The notes: generated by a model from the letters alone, not told the origin. Positions 34,830 to 45,870 are shown, counted from the first letter of the stretch. The stretch: 50,144 bases of DNA from Trueperella sp. (GCA_022783305.1 JALEWQ010000100.1:1-50144); one strand, 5' to 3'. Translations and numbers: made by a program.

Positions 34830-35291
34830 CTAGGAGTGCAGGCCCGTCTGCTCCACCGCCAGCCGGTCCGCCAGCTCGTTCGCGGCGTCACCGGAATGGC
34901 CGCGCACCCACTCCACGTTTGTTCGCCCCGTGCGCGACTCGTACAGGTTCACCATCTTCTCAATCAACTCCCGGTTGAGCACCGGCTTGCCGTCCGCCTT
35001 CTTCCAACCCCGCCGCCGCCAGCCCGGAGCCCACTCGGTCATCGCCTTGATGACATACGACGAATCCGAACGCAACAGTAGGTCCGCCTCCGGGCCCGCG
35101 AACTCGAGCGCCGAGATCATCGCCGTCAACTCCATGATGTTGTTCGTCGTCGTATGCGCACCACCGGCCGCCGTCCGGCCCGAATACTGCTCCACCCACG
35201 CCCAGCCGCCCGGGCCCGGGTTCCCCGAGCACGAACCGTCCGTCGCAATCACCAGGTCATAGCCCGCCTTGGGCCGTCCAATCTCAGTCAT
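34830..35291 (-). CDS. rnhA: Ribonuclease HI
   Basis: A 153-residue RNase H that cuts the RNA strand of RNA-DNA hybrids. The four catalytic acids are recognisable: Asp18 (ATDGSCSGNPGPGG), Glu54 (NNIMELTA), Asp76 (SDSSY) and the last Asp in GHSGDAANELAD. Full length for the family. TAAGCT lies 6 bases before the ATG on the minus strand, with no ribosome-binding site. Confidence 0.94.
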   Translation of the reverse strand: MTEIGRPKAGYDLVIATDGSCSGNPGPGGWAWVEQYSGRTAAGGAHTTTNNIMELTAMISALEFAGPEADLLLRSDSSYVIKAMTEWAPGWRRRGWKKADGKPVLNRELIEKMVNLYESRTGRTNVEWVRGHSGDAANELADRLAVEQTGLHS

Positions 35292-35297
35292 GGGACC

Positions 35298-35303
35298 AGC
35301 TTA
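35298..35303 (-). promoter_or_regulatory. -10 box (TAAGCT) of rnhA, leaderless type
   Basis: TAAGCT on the minus strand is separated by 6 bases (GGTCCC) from the rnhA ATG. Confidence 0.5.
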
Positions 35304-35482
35304 GCGGGCGCCTCCGACAAACTTTTCCGCTCCCGCGCCAAGCGCCCCACACCCGCCTCGTCCCGATCACGGCGTCAGCGTCGGACGCGCGGTTCCCCAA
35401 CGACGTCGTGCACTCAGCCCTCGCGGTTCCAGCGCGCGGCGAACTCGGGTAATCTGGGAGGTATCAAACTGAGGAAGGTAAG

Positions 35483-36391
35483 ATGCTCCAGCTCGACGAC
35501 TATAGGGACGCAATCAAACTCTCGGAGCCATTCCCCGAGCCCAACGACGACACCCGCTCCACCTACGATCTACTCATGACGGCGCTCGGTGGCCTCAACA
35601 ACAAGCACTACACCGGCACCGGGTCCATCGCCCACCTCTCCACCGACGACGGCCTCTTGCGCTGGCTCCAGGCCGAACTGGCCCTACGCGAACCGGGCCC
35701 GCTCAACCCGATCGCCTCCCGCGCAATTAACACCCTGCTCTACCGGCAGGTCGGCTTACACGGCCGCGTCGAGGCCAAGAACCTGCGCCGCATCCACGAT
35801 CTCCTTCCCGAGAACGACTTCGATTCCTCCACCGAGACCGTCCTCTTCCGTGGGGACATGCGCCAGCTCGTCATCGACGCCGTCGTCAACACCGCCCTGC
35901 CCACCCTCACCGGGTGCCGCATCCCGCTCCACGGCTGCCTCGACTCCGTACTTCACGCCCAGGCCGGCCCCTGGATGCGCAACGACTGCGCCACCATCAT
36001 GGAGCTCCAGGGCACCGACATCGAGGAACCGGGTCAGGTCAAGATCACGCGCGGCTACCGCCTCCCAGCCAAGTACGTCATCCACACGGTCGGGCCCGCC
36101 GTGCACGACGGCGTCGTCACCGCCGCGGACCACGAAATCCTTTACAACTGCTACTGGAACGCCCTCGAGCTGACCCGGCAAATGCCCGACGTGCGCTCCA
36201 TCGCCTTCCCCGCCATCGCCACTGGCTACAACGCCTTCCCGCTTCGCCGTGCCGCGAAGATCGCGCTCGACGCCGTCAACACCTGGATGGATCGGCACGG
36301 CCACAACCTCGACCTCATCGTTTTCTCCGTGCATTCGGAGGCCGACGCGATGACCTACGCCGACGTCATCGACACCTGGATCGACGACTAG
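35483..36391 (+). CDS. Zinc-type macrodomain protein-ADP-ribose hydrolase
   Basis: 302 residues. Residues 1-100 form the helical N-terminal part typical of SauMacro-like proteins. The macrodomain follows with GDMRQLVIDAVVNTALPTL, then the zinc-site region GCRIPLHGCLD (about residues 143-153), a VKITRGYRLPAKYVIHTVGP segment and IAFPAIATGYNAFP. Family members remove ADP-ribose from proteins and usually sit with a class M sirtuin, lipoate ligase and GcvH-like carrier; none of these is present, so this copy is solitary. GAGGAAGG lies 5 bases before the ATG. A strong terminator follows. Confidence 0.88.
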   Translation: MLQLDDYRDAIKLSEPFPEPNDDTRSTYDLLMTALGGLNNKHYTGTGSIAHLSTDDGLLRWLQAELALREPGPLNPIASRAINTLLYRQVGLHGRVEAKNLRRIHDLLPENDFDSSTETVLFRGDMRQLVIDAVVNTALPTLTGCRIPLHGCLDSVLHAQAGPWMRNDCATIMELQGTDIEEPGQVKITRGYRLPAKYVIHTVGPAVHDGVVTAADHEILYNCYWNALELTRQMPDVRSIAFPAIATGYNAFPLRRAAKIALDAVNTWMDRHGHNLDLIVFSVHSEADAMTYADVIDTWIDD

Positions 36392-36452
36392 GGTTGGCCC
36401 TCCGCGGGCTCGCCGCATCTCGCGGCTTAGCGTCGCGTTTGTCGAAAAAGCC

Positions 36453-36492
36453 AAAAGGAGGGCGCGGGCCGAATGCCCGCACCCTCCTTTTT
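36453..36492 (+). terminator. Intrinsic terminator of the macrodomain gene
   Basis: AAAAGGAGGG-c-GCGGGC pairs with GCCCGC-a-CCCTCCTTTT around a CGAAT loop and runs into TTTTT. The A-tract on the other side makes it bidirectional with the membrane protein gene at 36555. Confidence 0.92.
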
Positions 36493-36554
36493 CTATGTCA
36501 GTCCCTCTTCCGGCCGAATTCGTCGTTTCGTTACGCCGGCGGTCCGAAGGCGCC

Positions 36555-37232
36555 TTACTCGGCGGCCACCTTGCGGCCCTTGTAGACGAAGCCGAAGACC
36601 GTCAACAGCAGGCCGACGACGGCGAGGCCGGCGCCCGCCAGCTTCGCAATGGTACCGAGCAGCCCCCAGCCGTAAGCGTTGAGGAGCATGCCGCGCAGGG
36701 TATTACCGTCGAGCAAGGTGTCGTAGCGCAGGCTGTTGAGGTTAGCGACCTCCGCCGCGATGTCGTACTCGGTGAGCGGGTTGGCGATCTCGGCCTTGAC
36801 CATCTTGGTGATGGTCGCATCGTCGGCGGCGGGGTTATCGGCTGCGATCTCCTCGGTGAGCACGGCCTCACGATCGGAGGCAATCTTGCCGACGGTGGCG
36901 AACGTCGTCGTATCGGGATCAAGCCCGGCGTCGACAACCGCGGCACGCATGTGAGCGTGGATGTAGTGGTTGGCGAAGATGCGGGCCTGGTCGCCCGTCA
37001 CCACGGCCTCGCCCGCGACCGGGTAAAGCGCGTCGGCGTCTTCCTGGGCGATGCGACCGGCCTTGAGCTGGCCGTCGATGGACTCCGTCGTGGGCAGGAC
37101 GACGTCCTGCTCCTCGAGCTGAGCCTTGATGAACGAATCCGCGTAGAGGCCACCGCTGAGGGCAGCGATGCCGACGACGAGGAGGATAATGCCGAAGATC
37201 TTCGACAGGGTTTTGTAAACCTGTGTAGCCAT
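36555..37232 (-). CDS. Two-pass membrane protein of unknown function
   Basis: 225 residues. One hydrophobic segment near the N-terminus (IFGIILLVVGIAALSGGLY) and one near the C-terminus (LAGAGLAVVGLLLTVFGFVY) enclose an extracytoplasmic, acidic domain of about 160 residues with EIANPLTEYDIAAEVANLNSL. Similar actinobacterial proteins exist as hypotheticals; no enzyme motif is visible. GAGAGGAAAC precedes the ATG. Just upstream, 37248-37270 forms a short hairpin with a plus-strand T-tract. Confidence 0.75.
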   Translation of the reverse strand: MATQVYKTLSKIFGIILLVVGIAALSGGLYADSFIKAQLEEQDVVLPTTESIDGQLKAGRIAQEDADALYPVAGEAVVTGDQARIFANHYIHAHMRAAVVDAGLDPDTTTFATVGKIASDREAVLTEEIAADNPAADDATITKMVKAEIANPLTEYDIAAEVANLNSLRYDTLLDGNTLRGMLLNAYGWGLLGTIAKLAGAGLAVVGLLLTVFGFVYKGRKVAAE

Positions 37233-37247
37233 AGTTTCCTCTCATGA

Positions 37248-37271
37248 CCCGCCCGGCGAGGCGGGGTTTTT
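37248..37271 (+). terminator. Small terminator-like hairpin (plus strand)
   Basis: CCCGCC and GGCGGG with a 6-base loop are followed by GTTTTT on the plus strand. No plus-strand gene ends here, so it may stop antisense transcription into, or form the leader hairpin of, the minus-strand membrane protein gene. Confidence 0.4.
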
Positions 37272-37717
37272 CGTGACACTTGTGGTGTCAGTGGACCAGT
37301 TTGCCGGCTGAACATCGCGTGATCGAGATGGCCACCCAGCTCTGCGTGCCCTGAATAATATGTCGCCGTGGCGCCCGCGAAAAATCCAAACCGTCACGTT
37401 TTACTGAAGGATTCAACTAATTTGCCACAAAACGGCGCATACGACCATGGTCGTAGGACCATAGTCCCGGTTTTGGATGGGCGTGTGGTTCTTTCGTGGC
37501 GCCGACGAACAGGTCAACGACGGCGACGCCGGGTCGGTTACACCACCACAAACTTAGCGACACACCCGAACGTCCCACACCGTTCGGCCAGGTCACCTCA
37601 CTGGTGGCAGACCAAGGTCACGGGTCACTTCAGGTAGCTGTTGGGCATAGGTTGGGCTGTGTGGTCACGAAACCGAACCGGGCACCGCCACCCCCACATG
37701 GGACGCGGACCGTTCAT
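37272..37717. other. Intergenic region without a supported gene
   Basis: 445 bases. The only clear structure is a pair of palindromes at 37440-37467. An 89-codon plus frame at 37368 is rich in Arg/Thr, has no ribosome-binding site and was not accepted. Confidence 0.6.
37440..37467. promoter_or_regulatory. Perfect 16-bp palindrome plus adjacent dyad
   Basis: TACGACCATGGTCGTA (37440-37455) is a perfect palindrome. It abuts GGACCATAGTCC, whose GGAC/GTCC ends pair. CGACCAT, GGACCAT and CATAGTCC are variants of one half-site, suggesting an operator with multiple binding units. Target gene unclear. Confidence 0.45.
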
Positions 37718-38005
37718 CTACGGAATAAGAAACGATGCAACGAGAAATCCAAGGGCGGCAAACACTGCGACCGCTGCCAGCGCACGTCCTTTCTTTCCCT
37801 CCGTCGTCGTATTAATGACGGCCAGAACCGCCGAAGTGATCATAAGTGCGAGCCCAGAAAAGGCAAAGATACTGGCCGCATCCGGAAAAGCTGTCATCAA
37901 CGTAAAGAGCAATACTCCGGACCCGAAGATCACAACTATGAGAATTTGATTCCTCTGCTTCTTTCCCGAATACGTTTTACGGACACCTTCGTTCTCAGTA
38001 TTCAC
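37718..38005 (-). CDS. Small three-pass membrane protein
   Basis: 95 residues: a charged N-terminus (MNTENEGVRKTYSGKKQRN) followed by three hydrophobic segments (QILIVVIFGSGVLLFTLM, IFAFSGLALMITSAVLAVI, ALAAVAVFAALGFLVASFLIP). The start is GTG 38005 with GGGAGGA 5 bases upstream, which supports a real gene. GC content is lower than its neighbours. No family was recognised. Confidence 0.65.
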   Translation of the reverse strand: MNTENEGVRKTYSGKKQRNQILIVVIFGSGVLLFTLMTAFPDAASIFAFSGLALMITSAVLAVINTTTEGKKGRALAAVAVFAALGFLVASFLIP

Positions 38006-38155
38006 GTGTTCCTCCCAGACTTACCCGCTCAATGTCACATTAACAGCACGATGAGCTTAGTTGGCTTCGGTGCCCTCATTTTCAGAAAAAGACTGGGCGT
38101 AGTCCCATCTGTCCTATAGGCTTATAGGCCCCCATAGCGACAAAAATAAAAAATA

Positions 38156-38187
38156 TCTCGCGACATAGCCGGAACTATGTCGCGAGA
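38156..38187 (-). terminator. Terminator of tRNA-Leu
   Basis: TCTCGCGACATAG and CTATGTCGCGAGA form a perfect 13-bp stem with a CCGGAA loop. On the minus strand it is followed by ATATTTTTTATTTTTG. Confidence 0.92.
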
Positions 38188-38194
38188 CATCACA

Positions 38195-38281
38195 TGGTGC
38201 TCGAGGGGGGAGTTGAACCCCCACGCCCTCGCGGGCACACGGACCTGAACCGTGCGCGTCTGCCTATTCCGCCACTCGAGC
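38195..38281 (-). tRNA. tRNA-Leu (anticodon CAG)
   Basis: Read on the minus strand, acceptor GCTCGAG pairs with CTCGAGC, then discriminator A and an encoded CCA. The anticodon loop TTCAGGT gives CAG. A long variable arm (class II) and a GTTCAA T-loop are present. Total 87 bases including CCA. Confidence 0.95.
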
Positions 38282-38465
38282 AAGCGAAGAACAGCCTACA
38301 CGGGAACGTGCCCCCGCTCCAAGTCTCCGCGGCGTACTATGCCGCGTTTCTCACTTTGTCCGCTCAGGGCGCGCTCACAGGCTGATCCACCTGAAGCGAA
38401 GAACGAGTAGCCTAGGTAAAAGGACTATGGATTCAGCCACGTCGGTGGCGTGCGAAAGGATCACG

Positions 38466-39164
38466 ATGAGCGCATTCGACAGGATTGAGCGCGGCATGGA
38501 GAACGCCGTCGAAAACGTATTCTCGCGCGCTTTCCGCTCGGACCTTAAGCCGGTGGAGTTGGCCTCGGGCCTGAAGAAGTCGATGGATGACAGGGCGGCA
38601 GCGGTCAGCCAGGACCGTGTGGTCGTGCCGAACGAGTTTGAGATTCTGCTGTCGGAATCAGACTTCCACAAGCTGGGAGAGTGGGGTGAGGACGCGATGC
38701 GCGACGAGCTGACGGAGATCGCCACCTCCCACGCCCGCAACCAGCGCTACACGTTCCTGGGCCCGATCAAGATCACGTTCAGCTCCATGCCGGAACTCTC
38801 CCGCGGCAAACTCTTGGTCCGTGGCCGTTCGAAGCGCGGCCCGGCCGCACCCGCCACCACCCCGGAGGCCACGCCTGAAAACCCGATCATCGAGGTCGGC
38901 GGGGAGCGCTACCTGCTCACGGGTGCCGTCACGGTCATCGGCCGGGGTTCCTCGGCGGACATCACGGTCGACGACGCCGGTGTCTCCCGCCGTCACTTGG
39001 AGCTCCGCGTGACCCCGGGCGGCGTGATCGCCACGGATCTGGACACAACGAACGGCACCTACGTGGAGGGGCACCGGATCACGGCGGCGACCCTCCTGGA
39101 CGGCAACACGATTACGATCGGCCGCACCCGCATCATGTTTTGGACGAGCCCGGAGATGCTATGA
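38466..39164 (+). CDS. fhaA: FhaA: DUF3662 and FHA domain protein
   Basis: 232 residues. The N-terminal DUF3662 domain begins at FDRIERGMENAVENVFSRAF and spans to about residue 115. A Pro/Ala linker and a C-terminal FHA domain follow (GRGSSADITVDDAGVSRRHLEL, then TTNGTYVEGHRI), which binds phosphothreonine. In mycobacteria FhaA binds the phosphorylated pseudokinase MviN and controls peptidoglycan precursor flow. AAAGGA lies 6 bases upstream. First gene of the fhaA-pknB operon; its stop overlaps the fhaB start (ATGA). Confidence 0.94.
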   Translation: MSAFDRIERGMENAVENVFSRAFRSDLKPVELASGLKKSMDDRAAAVSQDRVVVPNEFEILLSESDFHKLGEWGEDAMRDELTEIATSHARNQRYTFLGPIKITFSSMPELSRGKLLVRGRSKRGPAAPATTPEATPENPIIEVGGERYLLTGAVTVIGRGSSADITVDDAGVSRRHLELRVTPGGVIATDLDTTNGTYVEGHRITAATLLDGNTITIGRTRIMFWTSPEML

Positions 39165-39652
39165 GCGCCCTCGTTGTCACGCTTTTCCGCTACGGCTTCC
39201 TCATTCTCCTGTGGCTGTTCGTCTTCGCCGTGGTTCTCACGGTGAAGAAGGACGTCTACGGCACCCGCGTCACGTCCCGCACCACGGGTAGGCCCCAGGC
39301 CAAGGTGGCCGCCCGCACGACGGCGCGTCCGCGGCGCGCGTCCACCCCCACGCCTCGCGCCGCCGACCAGCCACACCTGGTGGTCAGCGGCGGCTCACTC
39401 GCCGGGAGCACGATCCCGCTGTCGGGCTCGATCACGGTGGGCCGCTCCCCGGATTCGGCCCTGGTGCTGGACGACGGCTACACCTCGGCACGCCACGCCC
39501 GCTTCTACACGGACGGACATGACTGGTACGTGGAGGATCTGAATTCGACGAACGGCACGTGGGTGGGCGGTACGCGCATCTATGAGCCGACCCGCCTGAG
39601 CTTCGGCACGCCCGTGACCATCGGCAAGACAACCCTGGAGATACGCCAGTGA
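39161..39652 (+). CDS. fhaB: FhaB/FipA: membrane-anchored FHA protein
   Basis: 163 residues with one N-terminal membrane helix (VVTLFRYGFLILLWLFVFAVVL), a basic Arg/Ala/Thr linker likely to contain phosphorylatable threonines, and a C-terminal FHA domain (VGRSPDSALVLDDGYTSARHARF, LNSTNGTWVGG). It links phosphothreonine signals to the division site. Both ends overlap neighbours: ATGA with fhaA and GTGA with pstP. Confidence 0.94.
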   Translation: MSALVVTLFRYGFLILLWLFVFAVVLTVKKDVYGTRVTSRTTGRPQAKVAARTTARPRRASTPTPRAADQPHLVVSGGSLAGSTIPLSGSITVGRSPDSALVLDDGYTSARHARFYTDGHDWYVEDLNSTNGTWVGGTRIYEPTRLSFGTPVTIGKTTLEIRQ

Positions 39653-40986
39653 GCATTTCTTTCCGCTGCGCAGCAGTTTCCGACGTCGGCCTGATTCGTA
39701 AGTCTAATCAGGATGCTGGCTATGCCTCCACCAACCTCATCGTGTTGGCCGACGGGATGGGTGGCGCAGCCGGCGGGGACGTGGCGTCGTCGGTCGTGGT
39801 GGCGCACCTGGCGCAGGTTGACGACAGCCACCCCGCTGAAGACATCTTGCCCGTGCTCACCAATACGCTCGAGGACGCCCACGCGGAGCTCATCGCGCGT
39901 TCGGCGGAGACGACGTCGCTGGCCGGGTTGGGCACGACATGCATCGCGATCATGCGCGCGGGCAACAAGCTCGGCATGGTCCACATCGGCGATTCGCGCG
40001 CCTACCTGTTGCGAGAGGGAACGCTGACCCAGGTCACCCACGACCACACGCTCGTCCAGTACCTCGTCGACCGGGGTGAGATCACTCCGGAGGAGGCGGA
40101 GAACCACCCGAAGCGCAACGTCATCATGCGCAACATCGGCGACACCCCCGAACCGCTCGAGATCGACCGCTCGATCCGCGAGGCCATCGCGGGCGACCGC
40201 TGGCTGCTGTGTTCTGACGGCCTGTTCGGCGTCGTGTCGAAGGAACGCATCACGAAGACGCTCACGGACTACCGCGACCTCGACGCGTGCGCGAACCGCC
40301 TCGTCGACCTGGCGCTCGCCGCCGGTGCGCCCGATAACGTCACGGTGGTGTTGGCTGACGTCGTCGACGACGACGTTGCGCCCGGCCCTCCCCTGATCGT
40401 GGGGTCAGCGGCGGTGGATGCTCACAGACCCACGCGGGGGACGACGTCGGCGGCGGGGAAACTATCGCGCTGGACGCCGGGGGAGTCGGTCGAGGTCGCG
40501 CAGGAGCGGCGCAGCCCGTGGGCACGGATCGCGGCGACCATCGCGGTGCTCGCCATTGCGGTGGGTAGCGTGTTTGGCGCCTACGCCTGGAGCCAGACCC
40601 AGTATTACGTGACGCAGGCGGGCGGAAAAGTCGCGATCTTCCAGGGCGTACCGCAGAAGCTAGGCCCGCTCACCCTGTCCCACTTGCACGAAAAATCAGA
40701 TCTTGAGGTTGCGAGCCTGACGACAGTGGCCCAGGCGCGCATCGCCGAGCCAATCACCCGCGGCTCGCTCGCCGAGGCGCGCACGGTCGTCGCCGACCTC
40801 GCGGCGCAGGTGCGCGAGCCGGACCCGATCATCGTCGAGCACCCAACCCCCGAGCCCAGCGTGTTTCCGACCACCGGCACGCCACCCTCGGGCAAGGATG
40901 CGACGACGCCGGGCAGCTCCGACTTCCCGACCGATTCCACCACAATCCCGCTGCCCACTGACCCACGGCCGGAGGAGAGCCAATGA
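39649..40986 (+). CDS. pstP: PP2C-family Ser/Thr phosphatase PstP
   Basis: 445 residues. The PP2C domain (1-235) has the metal-binding aspartates in KSNQDAG, LADGMGGAAGG, HIGDSRAYLL and CSDGLFG. A basic Pro/Ser linker leads to one membrane helix near residues 294-314. An extracytoplasmic segment with a Pro/Thr-rich tail follows. It reverses PknB phosphorylation. The start is GTG in a GTGA overlap; the stop overlaps rodA (ATGA). Confidence 0.94.
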   Translation: MSISFRCAAVSDVGLIRKSNQDAGYASTNLIVLADGMGGAAGGDVASSVVVAHLAQVDDSHPAEDILPVLTNTLEDAHAELIARSAETTSLAGLGTTCIAIMRAGNKLGMVHIGDSRAYLLREGTLTQVTHDHTLVQYLVDRGEITPEEAENHPKRNVIMRNIGDTPEPLEIDRSIREAIAGDRWLLCSDGLFGVVSKERITKTLTDYRDLDACANRLVDLALAAGAPDNVTVVLADVVDDDVAPGPPLIVGSAAVDAHRPTRGTTSAAGKLSRWTPGESVEVAQERRSPWARIAATIAVLAIAVGSVFGAYAWSQTQYYVTQAGGKVAIFQGVPQKLGPLTLSHLHEKSDLEVASLTTVAQARIAEPITRGSLAEARTVVADLAAQVREPDPIIVEHPTPEPSVFPTTGTPPSGKDATTPGSSDFPTDSTTIPLPTDPRPEESQ

Positions 40987-42491
40987 GCGTCGTCACCCAG
41001 AAGACCGCGCGTACGGGCCGATTCCGCGAGTTCCTTCTGCTCGTCCTCGCACTTGCGGTGTGCCTGCAGGCGTGGGTCATCGTCCATCACAGCGTGAGCG
41101 TGGAGGAGGTCTCGGCGCTACCGGAAAACTTCTGGATGGTCACGGGCGTGGCCGGCGGCCTCATTCTCGCCGCCCACCTGGTCATCCGGTGGCGGGCGCC
41201 GTGGGCGGACCCTGTCTTCTTCCCGATCGCGGTGGTGCTGACCGGGTTGGGCCTAGTGATGATCCACCGGATCGACTATTCGCTCCTCGCCAGGGGCAAA
41301 GCCGCACTCGTGGGCGGGCAGTTGATGCTCGCGGTCGTCGGTGTGGTGCTCATGGTGGTGACCGCCGTGCTCGTCCACCATCGCGCGCTGCGGCGCTTCA
41401 CCTTCACCTCCCTCGCGCTCGGCACGATCCTCCTCCTGCTGCCGATGGTGCCGGGGCTGGGCCGCTCGGTGTACGGCGCCCGCATCTGGATCAACGTCTT
41501 CGGTTTCTCCTACCAGCCCGCCGAGCTGGCGAAAGTCTTCTTCGCGATCTTCTTCGCGGGCTACCTCGTCAGCCAGCGCGATAACCTGGCGCTGGCCGGC
41601 AAGAAGGTGCTCGGCATCCAGCTGCCGCGCGGGCGACACTTCGGCCCGCTGCTCGTCGGATGGCTGGGCTGCATGGGCATCCTCGCGATGGAGAAAGACT
41701 TCGGCACGGCACTGCTTTTCTTCGGCCTGTTCGTCGCCATGTTGTACGTGGCCACCGAGCGAGTCTCCTGGCTGATCATCGGCGGCGTCCTCACCGCGAT
41801 TGGCGTCTATTTCCTCGTGCAGATCATGCCCCACATCCAGGCGCGCTTCGACATTTGGCTTCACGCCCTCGACCCCGAGGTTTATTCCGCGCGCTACGGG
41901 TCGTGGCAGATCGTGCAGGGATGGTTCGGCATGGCCTCCGGCGGCCTGCTCGGCACGGGGCTTGGCCAGGGCTACCCCGGCAACACGTTCGCCGCGAACT
42001 CCGACCTTATCGTGGCCTCGTTCGGCGAGGAGCTCGGACTCGTGGGCCTGCTCGCGATCTTCTCCATCTACCTCCTGCTCGTCCAACGCGCGTTCAAGAC
42101 CGCCCTCGACCTGCGCGACGGCTTCGGCAAACTCCTCGCCTCCGGGCTCGGCTTCACCGTCGGCCTGCAGTGCTTCATCGTGGCCGGCGGTGTCACGGGC
42201 GTCATCCCGCTCACCGGCCTCGCGATCCCCTTCCTGTCCCTCGGCGGTTCGGCGCTGCTGACGAACTGGATCATCGTCGGCCTACTCATTCGCATGTCCG
42301 ACGCCGCCCGCCGCCCCGCTCTGCCATCCTCCGCCCCGCTCCCGGATCTTCCCGAGTCTCCCGACGACGATTGGCCCGACTCCGACTGGCCCACCGATGG
42401 CACCGGTGCCGCTTCCGCCGGATCGGACGACGCCGGATCCGCCGAGGGCGCGAGCAGCAACGACCGCTACCCCACGGAGGTGGTCCGATGA
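40983..42491 (+). CDS. rodA: SEDS-family peptidoglycan glycosyltransferase RodA/FtsW
   Basis: A 502-residue multi-pass membrane enzyme polymerising lipid II during elongation. SEDS hallmarks are SVYGARIWINVFGFSYQPAELAK, GMASGGLLGTGLGQG and IPLTGLAIPFLSLGGSALL. The cytoplasmic C-terminal tail is acidic and low in complexity (about 70 residues, Asp/Ser/Gly/Pro). It partners the PBP encoded next, which it overlaps by ATGA. Confidence 0.94.
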   Translation: MSVVTQKTARTGRFREFLLLVLALAVCLQAWVIVHHSVSVEEVSALPENFWMVTGVAGGLILAAHLVIRWRAPWADPVFFPIAVVLTGLGLVMIHRIDYSLLARGKAALVGGQLMLAVVGVVLMVVTAVLVHHRALRRFTFTSLALGTILLLLPMVPGLGRSVYGARIWINVFGFSYQPAELAKVFFAIFFAGYLVSQRDNLALAGKKVLGIQLPRGRHFGPLLVGWLGCMGILAMEKDFGTALLFFGLFVAMLYVATERVSWLIIGGVLTAIGVYFLVQIMPHIQARFDIWLHALDPEVYSARYGSWQIVQGWFGMASGGLLGTGLGQGYPGNTFAANSDLIVASFGEELGLVGLLAIFSIYLLLVQRAFKTALDLRDGFGKLLASGLGFTVGLQCFIVAGGVTGVIPLTGLAIPFLSLGGSALLTNWIIVGLLIRMSDAARRPALPSSAPLPDLPESPDDDWPDSDWPTDGTGAASAGSDDAGSAEGASSNDRYPTEVVR

Positions 42492-43927
42492 ACCCGCCGC
42501 TGCGTAAACTGTCCGTCGTCGTGACCATCATGTTCCTCACCCTCATGGTGGCCGCCACGTCGTTGCAATTCTTCCGCGCCCCCTCGCTCAATGCCGACAC
42601 CCGCAACGCCCGCACGCTCTACAAGGAGTACGGGGTCAAGCGCGGGCCGATCATCGTCGCCGGCGAGGCGATCACCGGGGTGGAGGAGATCGACTCTCCC
42701 TACAACTACCTACGCACCTACCTCCAGCCCGACCTGTATGCGCCGATCACGGGCTATTTCTCGGTCATCCACAACGCCATGACCGGCATCGAACGGGCCG
42801 AGAACGGCATCCTCGGCGGCAGCGATTCCCAGCTCGCCACCCAACACCTGCAGGAACTCCTCACCGACGCCGACCCGGAGGGCGGCGCTGTCTCCCTCAC
42901 GATCGACCCGGCCGCGCAGCAGGCCGCGTGGGATGCCCTCGGGGACCGGCAGGGCGCCGTCGTCGCGATCGAACCCTCCACGGGCAAGATCCTCGCGCTC
43001 GTCTCTAAGCCGTCTTTCGACCCGAACACGATCGCCTCCCACAACCGCGAGGAGGCAAGCGCCGCCTGGGACACCCTGAACGCCGACCCGGCCAAGCCGC
43101 TACTCAACCGCGCCATCGGTGGCGACCTGTACGCTCCCGGCTCCGTCTTCAAGCTCATTACCGCCGCTGCGATGATCGAAAACGGGCTGAGCGCGGACTC
43201 CGACGTCGAGGCGCCATACACGTACTCCCCGCCCGGCACCTCCCACGAGATCTACAACCCGCTCAGGCGCCAGTGCGGCGACGGCTCCGGCACCGTGCCG
43301 TTGCGCGTGGCCTTCACCGAATCCTGCAACACCGCCTTCGCGATCGGGGGCCTGAATCTCGGCGCCCAGAAGATGCGCGCGACTGCCGAGGCCTTCGGCT
43401 TCGGGCAGGATCTGCAGATTCCGCTCAGTGTCCGCCCCTCGGAGTTCCCCGATCCGCAGGACGACGCCGCCCTCGCCATGGACTCCTTCGGCCAACGCGA
43501 CGTCCTCGTCTCCCCGCTCCAGATGGCGATGGTCGCCGCCGCGATAGCCAACGACGGCACCCTCATGAGGCCCTACCTCGTGGATAAGACTTTCACCGCG
43601 GACCTCGGCGTCCTGTCGACCACCAGCCCCACCGTCTTCTCCACCCCGATCTCCACCCGGACGGCCGAGCAGATGCGGTCGATGATGATCGACGTCGTCA
43701 ACAAGGGCACCGGCTCGTATGCCGCACTCAATTACGTGCAGGTGGCGGGCAAGACGGGGTCAGGGGAGGTCGCCAACGGGGTCGAGCCCCACGCCTGGTT
43801 CGCAGGATTCGACGCCACCGACAACCCGAAGGTCGCCGTCGCCGCGCTCGTCATCAACGGTGGAGACGGCGGCAGCAATGCCGGCCCGGTCGCGCGCGCC
43901 GTCATAGACGCGGTGGTGGGCCGTTGA
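42488..43927 (+). CDS. pbpA: Class B penicillin-binding protein PbpA
   Basis: A 479-residue transpeptidase. One N-terminal membrane anchor (residues 10-30) is followed by a short dimerisation domain and the transpeptidase domain. The motifs are SVFK (Ser near 219), SCN (near 280) and KTG (near 422). It crosslinks the glycan made by the adjacent SEDS protein. In mycobacteria pknA follows; here the next gene is directly pknB after 90 bases. Confidence 0.94.
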   Translation: MNPPLRKLSVVVTIMFLTLMVAATSLQFFRAPSLNADTRNARTLYKEYGVKRGPIIVAGEAITGVEEIDSPYNYLRTYLQPDLYAPITGYFSVIHNAMTGIERAENGILGGSDSQLATQHLQELLTDADPEGGAVSLTIDPAAQQAAWDALGDRQGAVVAIEPSTGKILALVSKPSFDPNTIASHNREEASAAWDTLNADPAKPLLNRAIGGDLYAPGSVFKLITAAAMIENGLSADSDVEAPYTYSPPGTSHEIYNPLRRQCGDGSGTVPLRVAFTESCNTAFAIGGLNLGAQKMRATAEAFGFGQDLQIPLSVRPSEFPDPQDDAALAMDSFGQRDVLVSPLQMAMVAAAIANDGTLMRPYLVDKTFTADLGVLSTTSPTVFSTPISTRTAEQMRSMMIDVVNKGTGSYAALNYVQVAGKTGSGEVANGVEPHAWFAGFDATDNPKVAVAALVINGGDGGSNAGPVARAVIDAVVGR

Positions 43928-44017
43928 ACTGTAACCGTATCGTAACCTCGATAGTTGGCAATCACGCGCCGCTTTGGGGCAGTATGTTTGAAGGTGTGAG
44001 GGAAAGGAAAGTTCGGC

Positions 44018-45865
<1,848 letters not shown>

Positions 45866-45870
45866 AATGC

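Noticed and set aside
37368-37637. 89-codon plus frame
   Set aside because: Low-complexity Arg/Thr composition and no ribosome-binding site; it includes the double palindrome.
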